Notes: a model not told the origin generated them from the sequence alone. A DNA stretch of 64,000 nt from Alteripontixanthobacter muriae (GCF_013336795.1 NZ_JAAFZT010000005.1:62001-126000); one strand, 5' to 3'; counted from the stretch's first letter, positions 41,415 to 54,604 are shown. Numbers and translations: made by a program.

Positions 41415-41867
41415 ATGCTGCGCGAACACGTTCAGAAAGAAACCATTGCCGCCATGAAGGCCGGCAACAAGCCGCGCACGGCGGCCCTGCGGCTCATCGG
41501 TGCCAAGATCAAGGACCGGGATATCGAAAATCGCACGGCGAAAAGCGTGCCCGATGACGACGATCTCGTGACCGAGGTGCTGCAGAAAATGGCGAAGCAG
41601 CGCCGCGAATCTATCCAGATGTATGAGGATGGCGGGCGCACGGAACTGGCCGATCAGGAGAAGGCCGAACTGGCGGTGATCACGGAATTCCTGCCGCAGA
41701 TGATGGACGAAGGCGAAACGCGCGCCGCCATTGCGCAGGTCAAGACGGATCTCGGTGCCGATTCGGTGAAGGACATGGGCAAGGTAATGGCCGAGTTGAA
41801 GAGCCGACACGGCGCCACGCTGGACATGTCCAAGGCCAGCGGCCTTGTGAAGGACAGCTTCGCCTGA
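41415..41867 (+). CDS. YqeY-like (GatB/YqeY domain) protein
   Basis: The 150-residue helical protein is of the GatB/YqeY tail-domain family. Visible motifs are MKAGNKPRTAALRLIGAKIKD, AKQRRESIQMYEDGGRTELADQEKAELAVITEFLPQMM and GKVMAELKSRHGA. The domain resembles the tRNA-binding tail of the amidotransferase subunit GatB; the free-standing protein has no proven activity. The ATG at 41415 follows AAGGAATTGCAG; a TTG at 41397 is less likely. It precedes dnaG and rpoD, a common order in alphaproteobacteria where E. coli has rpsU. Confidence 0.93.
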   Translation: MLREHVQKETIAAMKAGNKPRTAALRLIGAKIKDRDIENRTAKSVPDDDDLVTEVLQKMAKQRRESIQMYEDGGRTELADQEKAELAVITEFLPQMMDEGETRAAIAQVKTDLGADSVKDMGKVMAELKSRHGATLDMSKASGLVKDSFA

Positions 41868-41945
41868 AAGCCGTCCCTTTAGCAAACGACGCGAGGCCGT
41901 CCGCGCCGCTGGCGGATCCGATGCAAGACCTGTAAGGCAGATCGC

Positions 41946-43856
41946 ATGGCGCTTTCCCCTCAATGGCTAGACGAATTGCGGGCTCGCATTTCGCTGTCGA
42001 GCCTGATCGGGCGCACGACCAAGCTGCAGAAGGCGGGGCACGAGTACAAGGCCTGCTGCCCCTTCCACGACGAAAAATCGCCAAGCTTTACGGTCAGCGA
42101 TCAAAAAGGGTTTTACCATTGCTTCGGCTGCGGCGCGCACGGCGATGCGATCCGCTGGATGACGGACCAGCGCGGCCTGCCCTTCATCGATGCAGTTAAG
42201 GAACTGGCGAGCGAGGCGGGTCTGGAGATGCCGGAGCCCGATCCGCGCGCCGCACAGGCGGCGCAGCAACGCGCGGGGCTGCATGACGTCACTCAGGCGG
42301 CGCAGGAGTGGTTCGTGGCCCAATTGCAGTCCGAGGCGGGAACCAAGGCGCGTGAATACCTCGCCGGACGCGGCTTCGATGCCCATACCGCCGCTCGGTT
42401 CGGTTTTGGCTATGCTCCTGCCGACCGGCAGGCGATGAAGCAGGCGTTGAGCCAGTTCGATGAAAAGGAACTGATCGAAACAGGGCTGCGCATCGATGTG
42501 GAAGGCAAGCCGCCTTACGACCGCTTCCGCGACCGCCTGATGCTGCCTATTCAGGACTTGCGAGGCCGCGTGATCGGCTTCGGCGGACGTATCCTGCAAA
42601 GCGAGACCGACGCGCCCAAATATCTGAACTCGCCGGAAACGCCGCTGTTCGACAAGGGGCGCACTCTCTACAATCTCCATCGTGCCGGGCCGGCATCGCG
42701 GCAGACGGAACGGATCGTCGTGGTCGAAGGCTACATGGATGTGGTCGCCCTCGCCGCCGCAGGGTTTGAAGATGCGGTCGCGCCGCTCGGCACCGCTTTG
42801 ACAGAGCAGCAGATCGAGCTGTTGTGGCGCCAGGTTCCCCGACCCATCTTGTGTTTCGACGGCGATGCCGCAGGCAAGCGAGCGGCGATGCGGGCGGCCA
42901 CGCGTGCCCTTCCCATGTTGCGCCCTTCCCATTCGCTCGCGATCGTGTCGCTGCCGGCAGGCAAGGACCCGGACGATCTGCTGAGGGAAAAAGGCGTTGC
43001 GGCGCTGGAGGATCTGCTGGCTGCGCCTGCCAGCCTGCTCGACATGCTGTGGCAGCATGAGCGCGACGCGCAGCCTCTCCATTCTCCCGAGGACAAGGCC
43101 GGGCTGAAGGCGCGGCTGCTGGCGCATGTGGAAAGCATCGGCGATCCCGACATCGCCGCTCTCTACAAGCGTGAATTCCTCGAACGCTTTTCTGCCTTCG
43201 CCTTTCCCCCGCGCGAGCGTGAACCGTGGGTGAAGAACAACACTACCGCGCCGTTCAAGCGCGGCGCGTTCCGAAAAGCGGCCGACCCTGTCCTTTCGCC
43301 CGAAGCGTCCAGGCGTTTGCGGCACATGAGCGAAGGAGGCAGCCGCGACGGGCTCGCAGCCGCCGTCGTCGCGGGACTGATGCGGCATCCGGCAGAGGTC
43401 ATGCGCCATGCCGAGGCGCTCTCACGCTACGCCGGCAGCGATCCGCGCGTTGCACCTTTCGTGGATTCTCTCCTCGACGCAGCGGAATTGCTTGAACCGG
43501 GGCACAAATCGCCCATATCGGGCAGTGAAGGCCAGGCCGCGCCGCCCGAAGACACCCGTTTTTCCTTTCTCGTCGAAGGAACCGACCCTCAGGTCGCGCG
43601 CGAAGATCTGGCCGAAGCCGTGTCGCTGCTGGTGGAGCGGCCCGCGCTCGAAGCGGCCCTTGCGGCAGCGACGGCGCGGTTCGAGTCCGATCCGGAAGGC
43701 GCTTTCGCCGAGCAGCAGCGCCTGCTCAAACGAAAGCTGGCTTTCGAAAAGCGACTCGGGCAGATGGCAAGCAACCGGGCCAATCGTTTGGCCCAGGACA
43801 ATTCAGAACCCGTTGCGGCGCATGGCGATGCGTTGACGGGCCAGGTAACGGACTGA
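41946..43856 (+). CDS. dnaG: DNA primase DnaG
   Basis: The 636-residue primase has the N-terminal zinc-binding domain ([12 protein letters not shown], then [11 protein letters not shown]), near residues 36-66. The RNA polymerase core follows with YAPADRQAM, the TOPRIM segment [12 protein letters not shown] and the metal Asp residues in [11 protein letters not shown]. The C-terminal part (from about 450) is the helicase-binding domain and is weakly conserved. It makes RNA primers for replication. It lies 79 bases after yqeY and 10 bases before rpoD, forming a macromolecular-synthesis-type operon. Confidence 0.97.
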   Translation: MALSPQWLDELRARISLSSLIGRTTKLQKAGHEYKACCPFHDEKSPSFTVSDQKGFYHCFGCGAHGDAIRWMTDQRGLPFIDAVKELASEAGLEMPEPDPRAAQAAQQRAGLHDVTQAAQEWFVAQLQSEAGTKAREYLAGRGFDAHTAARFGFGYAPADRQAMKQALSQFDEKELIETGLRIDVEGKPPYDRFRDRLMLPIQDLRGRVIGFGGRILQSETDAPKYLNSPETPLFDKGRTLYNLHRAGPASRQTERIVVVEGYMDVVALAAAGFEDAVAPLGTALTEQQIELLWRQVPRPILCFDGDAAGKRAAMRAATRALPMLRPSHSLAIVSLPAGKDPDDLLREKGVAALEDLLAAPASLLDMLWQHERDAQPLHSPEDKAGLKARLLAHVESIGDPDIAALYKREFLERFSAFAFPPREREPWVKNNTTAPFKRGAFRKAADPVLSPEASRRLRHMSEGGSRDGLAAAVVAGLMRHPAEVMRHAEALSRYAGSDPRVAPFVDSLLDAAELLEPGHKSPISGSEGQAAPPEDTRFSFLVEGTDPQVAREDLAEAVSLLVERPALEAALAAATARFESDPEGAFAEQQRLLKRKLAFEKRLGQMASNRANRLAQDNSEPVAAHGDALTGQVTD

Positions 43857-43866
43857 CAACAGATCG

Positions 43867-45894
<2,028 letters not shown>

Positions 45895-45996
45895 GTCACT
45901 CGTTCCGGCCTTGGCAGCTGTCGACAGACAGACGCCGGGGTTGGCAGTTTCAGGCGGCGTGTTCAAAGCGGCGCGCTTTCTGCGAAAGGTTAATTC

Positions 45997-46434
<438 letters not shown>

Positions 46435-46457
46435 CACGCTTCGCTAGAAAAGGTGCG

Positions 46458-47774
46458 ATGATGACCGACGCCCTCCCCCCCGGCACACAGCGTTTCTGGT
46501 GCGACAGCCTGTCCGAAGCGGACCCGGAGATTTACGAAGCCGTTCGCAACGAGCTCGGCCGCCAACGCGACAAGATCGAGCTGATCGCCAGCGAGAACAT
46601 CGCCAGTCGCGCCGTGCTGGAAGCGACGGGTTCCGTTTTCACCAACAAATATGCCGAAGGCTATCCCGGCAAGCGGTATTACGGCGGCTGCGACTATGCC
46701 GATGTCGTGGAGAACCTGGCCATTGAGCGGGCGAAGAAGCTGTTCGGCTGCGATTTCGCCAATGTTCAGCCTAATTCCGGCAGCCAGATGAACCAGGCCG
46801 TGTTCCTAGCCCTGCTGCAGCCGGGCGACACTTTCATGGGACTCGATCTCAATTCCGGCGGTCACCTCACGCACGGTTCTCCCGTGAACATGAGCGGCAA
46901 GTGGTTCAGCCCGGTCGCCTATGGTGTCCGGCAGGACGACGAATTGATCGACATGGACGAGGTCGCGTCGATCGCCCGCGAGCACAAGCCCAAGCTCATC
47001 ATCTGCGGCGGCACCGCCTATTCACGCGGCTGGGACTTCGCCCGCTTTCGTGAAATTGCGGATGAAATAGGCGCATGGCTGCTATGCGACATGAGCCATA
47101 TATCCGGCCTTGTCGCCGGCGGCGTTCACGATTCACCTTTCCCCCATGCGCATGTGGTGACCAGCACTACCCACAAGAGCCTGCGCGGGCCGCGTTCGGG
47201 CATCATCCTCACCAATGACGAGGCGCTGGCCAAGAAGTTCAACAGTGCCGTTTTCCCGGGCATGCAGGGCGGTCCGCTCGTCCATGTCATCGCCGCCAAG
47301 GCGGTCGCCTTCGCCGAAGCGCTGCGGCCCGAATTCAAGACCTATGCCAAGGCTGTGCAGGACAACGCCCGCGCGCTTGCCGCCAGCCTGCAGGACAGCG
47401 GGTTGCGCATCGTTTCGGGCGGCACGGACAATCATTCCATGCTGGTCGACCTCACCGTTGCACGTGGCGGCGGCGACGTGACCGGCAAAGCGGCGGAAAA
47501 GGGCCTCGATCGGGCCTATCTCACCTGCAACAAGAATGGCATTCCTTTCGACAAGCGCAGCCCCTTCGTCACCAGCGGCATCCGGCTCGGCACGCCCGCC
47601 GGGACGACGCGCGGCTTCGGAACCGATGAATTCCGCATAATAGGCGGCCTGATCGCCGAAGTGGTGGAGGGAATGGCGCGAAACGGCGATGACGGCGACG
47701 GACAGGTGGAACAAACGGTGCGCCAGCGCGTCGGGGAACTGTGTGAATCATTCCCCGTCTATCCAGGAAGATAA
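46458..47774 (+). CDS. glyA: Serine hydroxymethyltransferase
   Basis: The 438-residue PLP enzyme converts serine and tetrahydrofolate to glycine and methylene-tetrahydrofolate, the main one-carbon source. Visible are [12 protein letters not shown] near residue 36, [20 protein letters not shown], the PLP-binding [12 protein letters not shown] and the Schiff-base lysine in [22 protein letters not shown] lies near the C-terminus. Two ATG codons in tandem (46458 and 46461) follow AAAAGGTGCG. Only three bases separate it from the next small gene. Confidence 0.97.
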   Translation: MMTDALPPGTQRFWCDSLSEADPEIYEAVRNELGRQRDKIELIASENIASRAVLEATGSVFTNKYAEGYPGKRYYGGCDYADVVENLAIERAKKLFGCDFANVQPNSGSQMNQAVFLALLQPGDTFMGLDLNSGGHLTHGSPVNMSGKWFSPVAYGVRQDDELIDMDEVASIAREHKPKLIICGGTAYSRGWDFARFREIADEIGAWLLCDMSHISGLVAGGVHDSPFPHAHVVTSTTHKSLRGPRSGIILTNDEALAKKFNSAVFPGMQGGPLVHVIAAKAVAFAEALRPEFKTYAKAVQDNARALAASLQDSGLRIVSGGTDNHSMLVDLTVARGGGDVTGKAAEKGLDRAYLTCNKNGIPFDKRSPFVTSGIRLGTPAGTTRGFGTDEFRIIGGLIAEVVEGMARNGDDGDGQVEQTVRQRVGELCESFPVYPGR

Positions 47775-47777
47775 AAG

Positions 47778-48056
47778 ATGAACAACGACGATCGAGATAC
47801 CCTGCACCCCGTCACCGCGACCGAAGATCACGTCATGGCGACCCATGATGCATACGAGCGCCCCAGCCTTGCCGGTGACGCCACTCGCGAAGCCAAGGGA
47901 ATGTTCTCCGACGGGATGAAGCACCCGAGCACTAAGCCGGTGCTGACCGGCGCAGCAGTCGGCGCAGTGGCAGGCATTCTGCTGCCGTTCGTGACGCTGC
48001 CCCTTGGTGCCGTAGCCGGTGCAGGTTACGCCTTCTACAAGCGCGTCCGTCCCTGA
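47778..48056 (+). CDS. Small glycine-rich membrane-hairpin protein
   Basis: The 92-residue protein has a polar N-terminal half and a Gly/Ala-rich hydrophobic C-terminal half (VLTGAAVGAVAGILLPFVTL and PLGAVAGAGYAFY), which may form a membrane hairpin, then ends in a basic tail. No known family is assigned. It sits three bases after glyA and three bases before nrdR, so it is cotranscribed with them. AGATAAAAG before the ATG is a weak ribosome binding site. Confidence 0.7.
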   Translation: MNNDDRDTLHPVTATEDHVMATHDAYERPSLAGDATREAKGMFSDGMKHPSTKPVLTGAAVGAVAGILLPFVTLPLGAVAGAGYAFYKRVRP

Positions 48057-48059
48057 TCC

Positions 48060-48536
48060 ATGCGCTGTCCTTTCTGTGTCCATGACGACAGCCAGGTCAA
48101 GGACAGCCGACCGACCGAAGACAACACGGCCATACGCCGCCGGCGCCAGTGCGCGCATTGCGGGGCGCGGTTCACCACCTTTGAACGGGTGCAATTGCGT
48201 GAAGTGACCGTGGTCAAGAACGATGCCGGTGGCGGGGAACGCCGCCGGCAGACTTTCGACAGGCGTAAGCTGGAGCAATCTGTCTCGCTCGCCTGCCGCA
48301 AGCGCAACATCACGCAAGAGACGATCGACCAGCTGGTTTCCGGCATTCAGCGGCAGATCGAAACGGCCGGAGAGGCCGAAGTCTCCTCCGCCCGTATCGG
48401 CGAGCTGGTGATGGAAGGCCTGCGGCAGATCGACAGCGTGGCCTATATCCGCTTCGCGTCCGTCTACCGCGACTTCAGCGAGGCGCGGGATTTCGAACAA
48501 TTCGCCAGCAGTGTGCGCGATGTCGCAACCGACTGA
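48060..48536 (+). CDS. nrdR: Transcriptional repressor NrdR
   Basis: The 158-residue protein represses ribonucleotide reductase genes according to dATP/ATP level. The N-terminal zinc ribbon is [20 protein letters not shown] followed by [17 protein letters not shown], with four Cys ligands. The ATP-cone domain follows ([21 protein letters not shown]). The C-terminus [12 protein letters not shown] is typical. No nrd gene is in this window. It overlaps the next gene by 17 bases in another frame. Confidence 0.97.
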   Translation: MRCPFCVHDDSQVKDSRPTEDNTAIRRRRQCAHCGARFTTFERVQLREVTVVKNDAGGGERRRQTFDRRKLEQSVSLACRKRNITQETIDQLVSGIQRQIETAGEAEVSSARIGELVMEGLRQIDSVAYIRFASVYRDFSEARDFEQFASSVRDVATD

Positions 48537-49284
48537 CCGCTCGTCATCAGCCGACACCGCGCCAGTCATCGTTCTCGTCAGGCCGCAGCTTGGCGAGAAC
48601 ATTGGCAAGGCCGCCCGCGCCATGCTGAACTTCGGTATGGTGGAACTGCGCCTTGTCGAACCGCGCGATGGTTGGCCCAATCCCTCTGCCGGTCCCGCAG
48701 CGGCTGGTGCAGATGTGGTGCTTGAGAAAGCGCAGGTGTACCAGTGTACTGCAGAGGCTGTCGCCGACTGCTCCCATGTCTATGCGACCACCGTGCGCAA
48801 GCGCGGCGTGACCAAGCCCGTCCTGACCCCCGAAGCTGCGATCCGCACGATTGCAAGTGAGCAGGGGCGCAGCGCCATCCTGTTCGGCCCTGAACGATCC
48901 GGGCTCGACATGAACGATGTGGCGCTCGCCCGGGCGATCATCACCGTGCCGATCAATCCCGAGTTCGGCTCTCTCAACCTGGCGCAGGCCGTGATACTCT
49001 GCGCCTACGAATGGTCGAAGACGCGCGATCTGTCGCAGCCACCGCTGGAAGACCATCTCCCGCCTGCCCCTCAGGCTGAACTCGACGGCCTTATTCAGCA
49101 CATCGAGGCCATGCTGGAGCCAAAGGGCTATTTCGAGCCTGAAATTCGCGCTGACGTCACCCGCCGCACATTGCGGACGGTGCTGACCAAACCGCGCTGG
49201 AACCACCTCGAGATCAGAACCTTGCGCGGCGTCCTGACGACGCTGGGCCGCAAGGGCCGTAGAGGTGATCCGCGCCAGAATTGA
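48520..49284 (+). CDS. TrmH-family (TrmJ-like) tRNA/rRNA methyltransferase
   Basis: The 254-residue SPOUT methyltransferase has the knotted SAM-binding fold. [25 protein letters not shown] is at the N-terminus, [12 protein letters not shown] is in the middle, and [45 protein letters not shown] near residues 120-165 carries the trefoil-knot motifs. Homologues such as TrmJ methylate the 2'-O of nucleotide 32 in tRNA. The exact target here is inferred. The ATG at 48520 is inside the end of nrdR; a GTG at 48511 is an alternative. Confidence 0.88.
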   Translation: MSQPTDRSSSADTAPVIVLVRPQLGENIGKAARAMLNFGMVELRLVEPRDGWPNPSAGPAAAGADVVLEKAQVYQCTAEAVADCSHVYATTVRKRGVTKPVLTPEAAIRTIASEQGRSAILFGPERSGLDMNDVALARAIITVPINPEFGSLNLAQAVILCAYEWSKTRDLSQPPLEDHLPPAPQAELDGLIQHIEAMLEPKGYFEPEIRADVTRRTLRTVLTKPRWNHLEIRTLRGVLTTLGRKGRRGDPRQN

Positions 49285-49422
49285 CCTGCTCCGGCACGCT
49301 TGACTTGGCGGCCATGAAACGGCAAGGGGCGCGGGTACGAATTGGCTCCGCACCCCGGTGAAGCGGCAGCCACGTCCGGCATCAGGCCGGGCGGTGCGAT
49401 ACCGGGTTCAAGCGCCGGAGAT

Positions 49423-49440
49423 TGCCCGAAGCATCGGGCA
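49423..49440 (+). promoter_or_regulatory. Hairpin in the rpsD leader
   Basis: TGCCCGA (49423-49429) and TCGGGCA (49434-49440) form a perfect 7-bp stem with a 4-base loop, 28 bases before the rpsD ATG and upstream of its GGAG ribosome binding site. S4 is an autoregulator in other bacteria, so a role in translational control is possible, but the structure is not a known S4 leader class. Confidence 0.35.
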
Positions 49441-49468
49441 GTGGCGATAGCAGATTGGAGACGACATC

Positions 49469-50083
49469 ATGTCGAAGCGCAAAAGCGCCAAGTATAAACT
49501 CGACCGCCGGATGGGTGAAAACATCTGGGGTCGCCCTAATTCTCCCGTCAACAAGCGGTCCTATGGCCCCGGCCAGCACGGCCAGCGCCGCAAGAGCAAG
49601 GTTTCGGACTACGGTCTGCAGCTGCGCGCGAAGCAGAAGCTGAAGGGCTATTACGGCGACGTTACCGAAAAGCAGTTCAAGCGCAGCTACACCGAAGCCA
49701 GCAAGATGAAGGGCGATACCAGCCAGAATCTCATTGGCCTTCTGGAACAGCGCCTGGACATGGTGGTCTATCGCGCCAAGTTCGCCCCCACCATCTGGGC
49801 CGCGCGCCAGATCGTCAATCATGGCCACATCCGCGTGAATGGCGAAAAGTGCAACATCGCCAGCCGCCGCGTGCTGGTCGGCGACGTCATTAGCCTCGGC
49901 GACAAGGCCAAGGAAATGGCGCTGATCATCGAAGCGCAGAGCCTGCCCGAGCGTGACATTCCCGACTACGTCTCGCCCGACGGCACCGACAAGGTGACCT
50001 TCACCCGCGTTCCCAAGCTTGACGAAGTGCCCTATCCGGTCACGATGGAACCGAATCTGGTCGTCGAGTTCTACTCGCGCTGA
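49469..50083 (+). CDS. rpsD: Small ribosomal subunit protein S4 (uS4)
   Basis: The 204-residue protein nucleates 30S assembly by binding 16S rRNA. The N-terminal part ([20 protein letters not shown]) lacks zinc-ligand cysteines, as in other alphaproteobacteria. The S4 RNA-binding domain is at [31 protein letters not shown] near residues 96-126. GGAG lies 9 bases before the ATG. It is transcribed alone between the methyltransferase and a terminator, outside the large ribosomal operons. Confidence 0.98.
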   Translation: MSKRKSAKYKLDRRMGENIWGRPNSPVNKRSYGPGQHGQRRKSKVSDYGLQLRAKQKLKGYYGDVTEKQFKRSYTEASKMKGDTSQNLIGLLEQRLDMVVYRAKFAPTIWAARQIVNHGHIRVNGEKCNIASRRVLVGDVISLGDKAKEMALIIEAQSLPERDIPDYVSPDGTDKVTFTRVPKLDEVPYPVTMEPNLVVEFYSR

Positions 50084-50108
50084 TCATCCGGTCTTCCGAA
50101 ACCTGCAA

Positions 50109-50139
50109 AAGGGCGGTCCTGTGGGCCGCCCTTCTTGTT
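50109..50139 (+). terminator. Rho-independent terminator after rpsD
   Basis: AAGGGCGG (50109-50116) pairs with CCGCCCTT (50126-50133). The inner TCC/GGG pairs extend the stem around a TGT loop. TTCTTGTT follows. It lies 25 bases after the rpsD stop codon. Confidence 0.88.
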
Positions 50140-50172
50140 AATGCGGTGGGCTGTCGCAGGATCTGGACTGGA

Positions 50173-50475
50173 TCAGGTTCTCCGATCCCACTCCACCAGT
50201 TCATAAGCTATCGAGCTTTCAACCAGCGCATCCCAGATCGCCGCCAGTTCGTGTGACGGTAAACCACGGTCCTCCGCGTCCCGAGTTGCCGCATATACTA
50301 CGGCCCTCTTCCGGGCCTCGTCCCGCACTGCTTCACGATCCTTCTTTATCCGCGCTGCGGCGCGCATGTATCCATAACGCCGATCTAGCAGCGCCATCAG
50401 TTCCCGATCGGTCGCATCGACGCCCTCCCGCACCTCACCCATGGTCATGCAATCTTCGGGCAGTTTGCAGTTCAT
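50173..50475 (-). CDS. Chorismate mutase (AroQ class)
   Basis: The 100-residue all-helical protein fits the AroQ chorismate mutase domain. [33 protein letters not shown] covers helix 1 with the active-site Arg and Lys pattern, and [34 protein letters not shown] covers helices 2 and 3. It converts chorismate to prephenate for Phe and Tyr synthesis, or could be a pyochelin-type PchB relative. The start at 50475 follows GGGAGCGACAA and overlaps the tgt stop as ATGA, so it is translated together with tgt. Confidence 0.87.
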   Translation of the reverse strand: MNCKLPEDCMTMGEVREGVDATDRELMALLDRRYGYMRAAARIKKDREAVRDEARKRAVVYAATRDAEDRGLPSHELAAIWDALVESSIAYELVEWDRRT

Positions 50476-51605
50476 TTGTCGCTCCCAAGGTAATCACGGC
50501 GGAAGTTCGCTGCAAATCCAGCGAAGCGTCCGCCTTCTATCGCGTCGCGCATGGCTGCCATCAATTGCTGATAAAATGACAGATTATGCTCGGTCATCAG
50601 CATGGCGCCGAGGATTTCTCCGGCCTTCTGCAAATGATGCAAATAGGCGCGCGAATAGGTTGCGCAGGTCGGGCAAATGCAGCGTTCGTCCAGCGGTCCT
50701 GTATCTTCCGCGAAGCGCGCGTTGCGAATGTTCAGAGGTCCGTTCCAGGTAAATGCCTGGCCATTCCGGCCTGAACGGCTGGGCAGGACGCAGTCGAACA
50801 TGTCGACCCCGCGCTCCACCGCTCCGACCAAATCGTCGGGTTTTCCGACGCCCATCAAGTAGCGCGGTGCGTCCGCCGGCAATTGGGCAGGAGCGAAGTC
50901 GAGCGTCGCGAACATCGCGTCCTGCCCTTCACCCACCGCCAGCCCACCTATTGCATAGCCGTCGAAACCGATGGCGCGGAGGGCATCGGCGCTCGACTTC
51001 CGTAATCCTTCATCCAAAGCGCCCTGCTGTATGCCGAACAGAGCCGCCCCGTCGGCGTGATCTGCGCCAGCGTCGAATGCATCGCGGCTGCGCCTGGCCC
51101 AGCGCATCGACATCTCCATCGAGGATGCGATCGCATTGCGCCCCTGGTCGGCACGCGGGCATTCGTCGAAGGCCATGACGATGTCCGAACCGAGCAGCCG
51201 CTGGATCTCCATCGACCTTTCAGGCGTCAGAAGATGGCGCGACCCGTCGATATGACTGCGAAACTCGACACCGTTCTCCGTCAGCTTCCGCAATTCGGAT
51301 AGGCTCATCACCTGATAGCCGCCGCTATCGGTCAGGATCGGGCGATCCCAGTTCATGAAGCGGTGCAGACCGCCCAATCGCGCCACCCGTTCCGCACCGG
51401 GCCGCAGCATGAGGTGATATGTATTGCCCAGGATGATATCGGCGCCGGTCGCCCGCACGGCTTCGGGCTTCATCGCCTTCACCGTCGCTGCCGTTCCGAC
51501 CGGCATGAAGGCCGGTGTGCGGATCGTGCCCCTGCGCATCGCGATATTGCCGGTGCGCGCCTGTCCGTCCTGCGCGGCAAGGGTGAATGAAAATCGGGGC
51601 GGCAT
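50472..51605 (-). CDS. tgt: tRNA-guanine transglycosylase
   Basis: The 377-residue enzyme exchanges guanine 34 for preQ1 in tRNAs with GUN anticodons. Visible motifs are [57 protein letters not shown] with the nucleophile Asp, and the zinc site [17 protein letters not shown]. The DCV motif ends SRSGRNG instead of the usual TRNARNG. The ATG at 51605 (MPPRFSFTL) gives the usual length; another at 51620 overlaps the upstream gene. queA, the next step of queuosine synthesis, lies about 6 kb away on the same strand. Confidence 0.96.
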   Translation of the reverse strand: MPPRFSFTLAAQDGQARTGNIAMRRGTIRTPAFMPVGTAATVKAMKPEAVRATGADIILGNTYHLMLRPGAERVARLGGLHRFMNWDRPILTDSGGYQVMSLSELRKLTENGVEFRSHIDGSRHLLTPERSMEIQRLLGSDIVMAFDECPRADQGRNAIASSMEMSMRWARRSRDAFDAGADHADGAALFGIQQGALDEGLRKSSADALRAIGFDGYAIGGLAVGEGQDAMFATLDFAPAQLPADAPRYLMGVGKPDDLVGAVERGVDMFDCVLPSRSGRNGQAFTWNGPLNIRNARFAEDTGPLDERCICPTCATYSRAYLHHLQKAGEILGAMLMTEHNLSFYQQLMAAMRDAIEGGRFAGFAANFRRDYLGSDK

Positions 51606-51609
51606 GTAA

Positions 51610-52551
51610 CTAGAATCCATAAACGACGGTGAAGCGGGACAGCGTATCTGTCGATACAGCGCCCGGCGCAGGATTGCTGTTATAATCGACCGTATAGGAA
51701 AGGCGTGTGCTGACGCGATCACTGATCTTCGCGCGAAGTGCAGTGACGAGGTTCAGCGTGGTGTTCGAGGAATCGATAATGACGGTCGCACTACCGGCCG
51801 CTTCCGCGACCATGTTGGTATCCTGACTGACGGTAATCCCGTCGGCGATCTGCCAGTCGAAGTCGAGGCCGATCAGTCCGGCGAGGCTGTTCTCCGTTTC
51901 GCCGCTGACGAAGACCGTCCTGCGGTAGGCCGGTCCGGCCTTCACCGACAGCTTGAAATCACCCTTGTCCAGAAGCTGATAGCCAAGCCCTCCGGAAACG
52001 GCCTGCCGCGACTCGAACCCTTGAAAGCGGTCGCTTTCATATTGCAGAAGGCCATAGGCAAACAGGCCATCGTCAATGTCGTAGCGTGGCTCATATGCCG
52101 CCAGATACTGCTCCCGCGTAGTCCTGCCGTTCGACCGTTGGTAATCCCCGTGCGCGCGCAAGCGGTGGCTCCAGTCCACACCTTTGCGATTGAGTTCCAG
52201 AGTGCCGGTGACGCCAACATTGGTGTTATTGCCATCAGCGTAGAAGGCACCGATCTGCCCTTCCCCGTCCCATCGCTCGAACATTCCGGCTGAACGAATG
52301 GCTTCAGCTTTGGCGCTCGCTAATTCCGCTTTTCGCGCTGCATCCCTTGCGAGAAAAGCGTCGTGCAGCGCCTTGATCTCAGCGGCATCATCGGGATTCG
52401 TCTGCTTTGCGATTTCGACCACCGTGGCGATCTTCTCGGCATTGCCGGTGGCGATGGCGGCGTCGATCATGGCGCGAACGGGTTGCGGCATGGCCGCCTG
52501 CAGCGGAGCCGCAAAAAGTAAGGCGGTCAGCGGGACGGCGATACGATACAT
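51610..52551 (-). CDS. DUF481-family outer membrane protein
   Basis: The 313-residue protein has a signal peptide ([19 protein letters not shown]), a helical periplasmic segment of about 80 residues with [26 protein letters not shown], and a beta-strand-rich domain with alternating polar and non-polar residues ending in FTVVYGF. A C-terminal Phe is usual for outer membrane barrels. The barrel part matches the DUF481/YdiY salt-induced type ([21 protein letters not shown]). Function is not known. It ends five bases before the tgt start and may be cotranscribed with it. Confidence 0.85.
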   Translation of the reverse strand: MYRIAVPLTALLFAAPLQAAMPQPVRAMIDAAIATGNAEKIATVVEIAKQTNPDDAAEIKALHDAFLARDAARKAELASAKAEAIRSAGMFERWDGEGQIGAFYADGNNTNVGVTGTLELNRKGVDWSHRLRAHGDYQRSNGRTTREQYLAAYEPRYDIDDGLFAYGLLQYESDRFQGFESRQAVSGGLGYQLLDKGDFKLSVKAGPAYRRTVFVSGETENSLAGLIGLDFDWQIADGITVSQDTNMVAEAAGSATVIIDSSNTTLNLVTALRAKISDRVSTRLSYTVDYNSNPAPGAVSTDTLSRFTVVYGF

Positions 52552-52621
52552 GCCGTCCTGCTAACGTCCTGTCATCGCTTTCGCCACACTTTTCGGCATG
52601 AATGCCGTGGCGAGGAATTGA

Positions 52622-54604
52622 CTATTCCTTTAGCGATGCTTCGAGAAACTGCCCTACGCGGTTCAGCATGATGCCGCGAGCCTGCCCGTGTTCGAGATAG
52701 TGATCGAGACCTTCGAATTCGAGGTAATCGACAGTCTTGCCGCTGCCTTCCAGGCGGCTCTTCATCAGTTTGGATTGCGCGACTCCCGTATTCAGGTCGA
52801 CAGTCCCGTGCACCAGCAGCACAGGTGCATCGAACCTGTCGGCATGCCGCGCGGGTGAACCCGCCGCAACGTGAGGGCCCGTGCCGATGAACCGGTCAGT
52901 GGCACGAAAGTTGGTGTACCGGCGGCTTTCTTCCCGCAGCAGTTCGAGATCGGTTACCGGCGCGATCGCAACGACAGCCTTGTAGAGCGACGGATCGAGA
53001 ACCTGTGACTGCAATGCGGCATAGCCGCCATAGGACCAGCCCATGACGCCCATCCGGTCGCCGTCGGCAATGCCTTGCCACACGAGCCACCGGCCTGCAT
53101 CGTTGACATCGGAAATCGCGGTTTCCCACGCCTGAAATCCGTTCTTGCCGAACCATGCTTCGCCGTAACCGGCAGACCCGCGGAAGTTGGGCTGCATGAC
53201 AGCATAGCCGCGGGCGACAAGGAACTGGACCAGCCAATCGAAGCCCCATTCGTCGCGGGCGCCGGGCCCGCCATGCGGAAGCACGATAGCTGGCAGGTTT
53301 CGTCCATCGCTGCCGGGCGGCAGGGTTAAATAGCCGGGGATCGAGGTTCCGTCTGCTGCAGGGAAGTTCACCGGCTGCATCTGCCCCATCTCGACATCGA
53401 CCAGCGGATCGCGCAGCGGCAGGAGTTCGGACAGTTGGCGCGAGTCCTTCTTGTACAGGTAAGCCACCCCCGGGTCGGTGTCGCTCGATGCTATCAGGAC
53501 GAGGCTGTTCTCATCCTCGCTCGCGTCCTTGATCGAGATCAGGGGCGTTCCGGGCAGAGCCTTGCCCAGCGACGAAGCAAGCCTCTCCAGTTCAGGGTCG
53601 AAATACTTCACCTGCCGTTTCTCGGTGGCATAGCTTGCCCCTACGACCCGGCGCTTGCGGCCGATGCGAATGAGGGAATCCACATCCACATCGTCGCGCG
53701 ACATGACGAGGTTCCTGCGGTTGGTTCCGTCCAGGGCAACGGTATAGAGCGCCCGATAGCCGTTGTGACTGTCGAAACCGTAAGCGAGGTTGTTTTTGCT
53801 ATCGACCGCCACGGGCCAGAACCCCTCTGCGATACTACCGCCCGCATCCACGGCGGACAGGGGCTTCCAATCATCGGAAGCAGCGTCGCGATAGAGATAG
53901 CGATAATCGTTGCCGTCATACCCGCCGGCGGTGCTGTCGGCGACCATCATGATGCGCACGCGGCCGTTCTCGTCCGCTATATAGAGCTGGGCCTTGTCAT
54001 TGGGCTTTTCCACGGTTCTGGTGCGACCGTTGGTGATGTCAAAAAGATCGACGCCAAGCCCTTCCCGATCTTCGAACAGTCGCGTGCCCGGCCCGCTGTT
54101 CTTGATGTAATCACGGGTCATCAGGATGCGCTCCTCCTCACCGTCGATGTCGAGAGCGAGGATCGATCCACCGTCCTGAAGGAGGCCTAGCGTCTTGTAG
54201 GTGGAGTCGGGCGACAGGCGGATTACCTTCCCATCCTCGGCAGAAATGCCCAGCATTCGGGTGAAATAGATCAGCGTCCCGCCGACTTCCTGAATTCCGT
54301 AGACTTCGCATATTATTCGGCTGTCGGTTGCCCAATCGCACCATTGGAGGCGGGCATTGGCCTGATTCATCGTAATCAGCGAAACGGGCTCGGCCGACGA
54401 ATTCAGATCGACGGTGTAGATGGTTTCATCCGCTGCATTACCGGGGGCGATGTATAGAATCCGGTCACCCGACGGCGAGATGGAAATGTCCGTCAGCGAC
54501 TGACGTGCGCCGAACCTTGCCGCCGTTTGCCCCAGTTCTTCCGCCGCGACCGGCAACGCGACCATTGCCGCAGCAGCGGCCAGAACAACCCCGTAAGTCT
54601 TCAT
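52622..54604 (-). CDS. Exported S9 family (prolyl oligopeptidase type) peptidase
   Basis: The 660-residue protein has a signal peptide (MKTYGVVLAAAAAMVALPVAA), a beta-propeller-like N-terminal domain of about 390 residues, and a C-terminal alpha/beta hydrolase. The triad is Ser near 524 in GWSYGGYAAL, Asp near 603 in HGTVDLNTG and His near 635 in GLDHYLEHG. It resembles dipeptidyl/acylaminoacyl peptidases (S9C) active in the periplasm. The start at 54604 is preceded by GGGGGGATCT; a frame extension to 54625 is not needed. It is divergent from the TSUP gene across 142 bases. Confidence 0.92.
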   Translation of the reverse strand: MKTYGVVLAAAAAMVALPVAAEELGQTAARFGARQSLTDISISPSGDRILYIAPGNAADETIYTVDLNSSAEPVSLITMNQANARLQWCDWATDSRIICEVYGIQEVGGTLIYFTRMLGISAEDGKVIRLSPDSTYKTLGLLQDGGSILALDIDGEEERILMTRDYIKNSGPGTRLFEDREGLGVDLFDITNGRTRTVEKPNDKAQLYIADENGRVRIMMVADSTAGGYDGNDYRYLYRDAASDDWKPLSAVDAGGSIAEGFWPVAVDSKNNLAYGFDSHNGYRALYTVALDGTNRRNLVMSRDDVDVDSLIRIGRKRRVVGASYATEKRQVKYFDPELERLASSLGKALPGTPLISIKDASEDENSLVLIASSDTDPGVAYLYKKDSRQLSELLPLRDPLVDVEMGQMQPVNFPAADGTSIPGYLTLPPGSDGRNLPAIVLPHGGPGARDEWGFDWLVQFLVARGYAVMQPNFRGSAGYGEAWFGKNGFQAWETAISDVNDAGRWLVWQGIADGDRMGVMGWSYGGYAALQSQVLDPSLYKAVVAIAPVTDLELLREESRRYTNFRATDRFIGTGPHVAAGSPARHADRFDAPVLLVHGTVDLNTGVAQSKLMKSRLEGSGKTVDYLEFEGLDHYLEHGQARGIMLNRVGQFLEASLKE

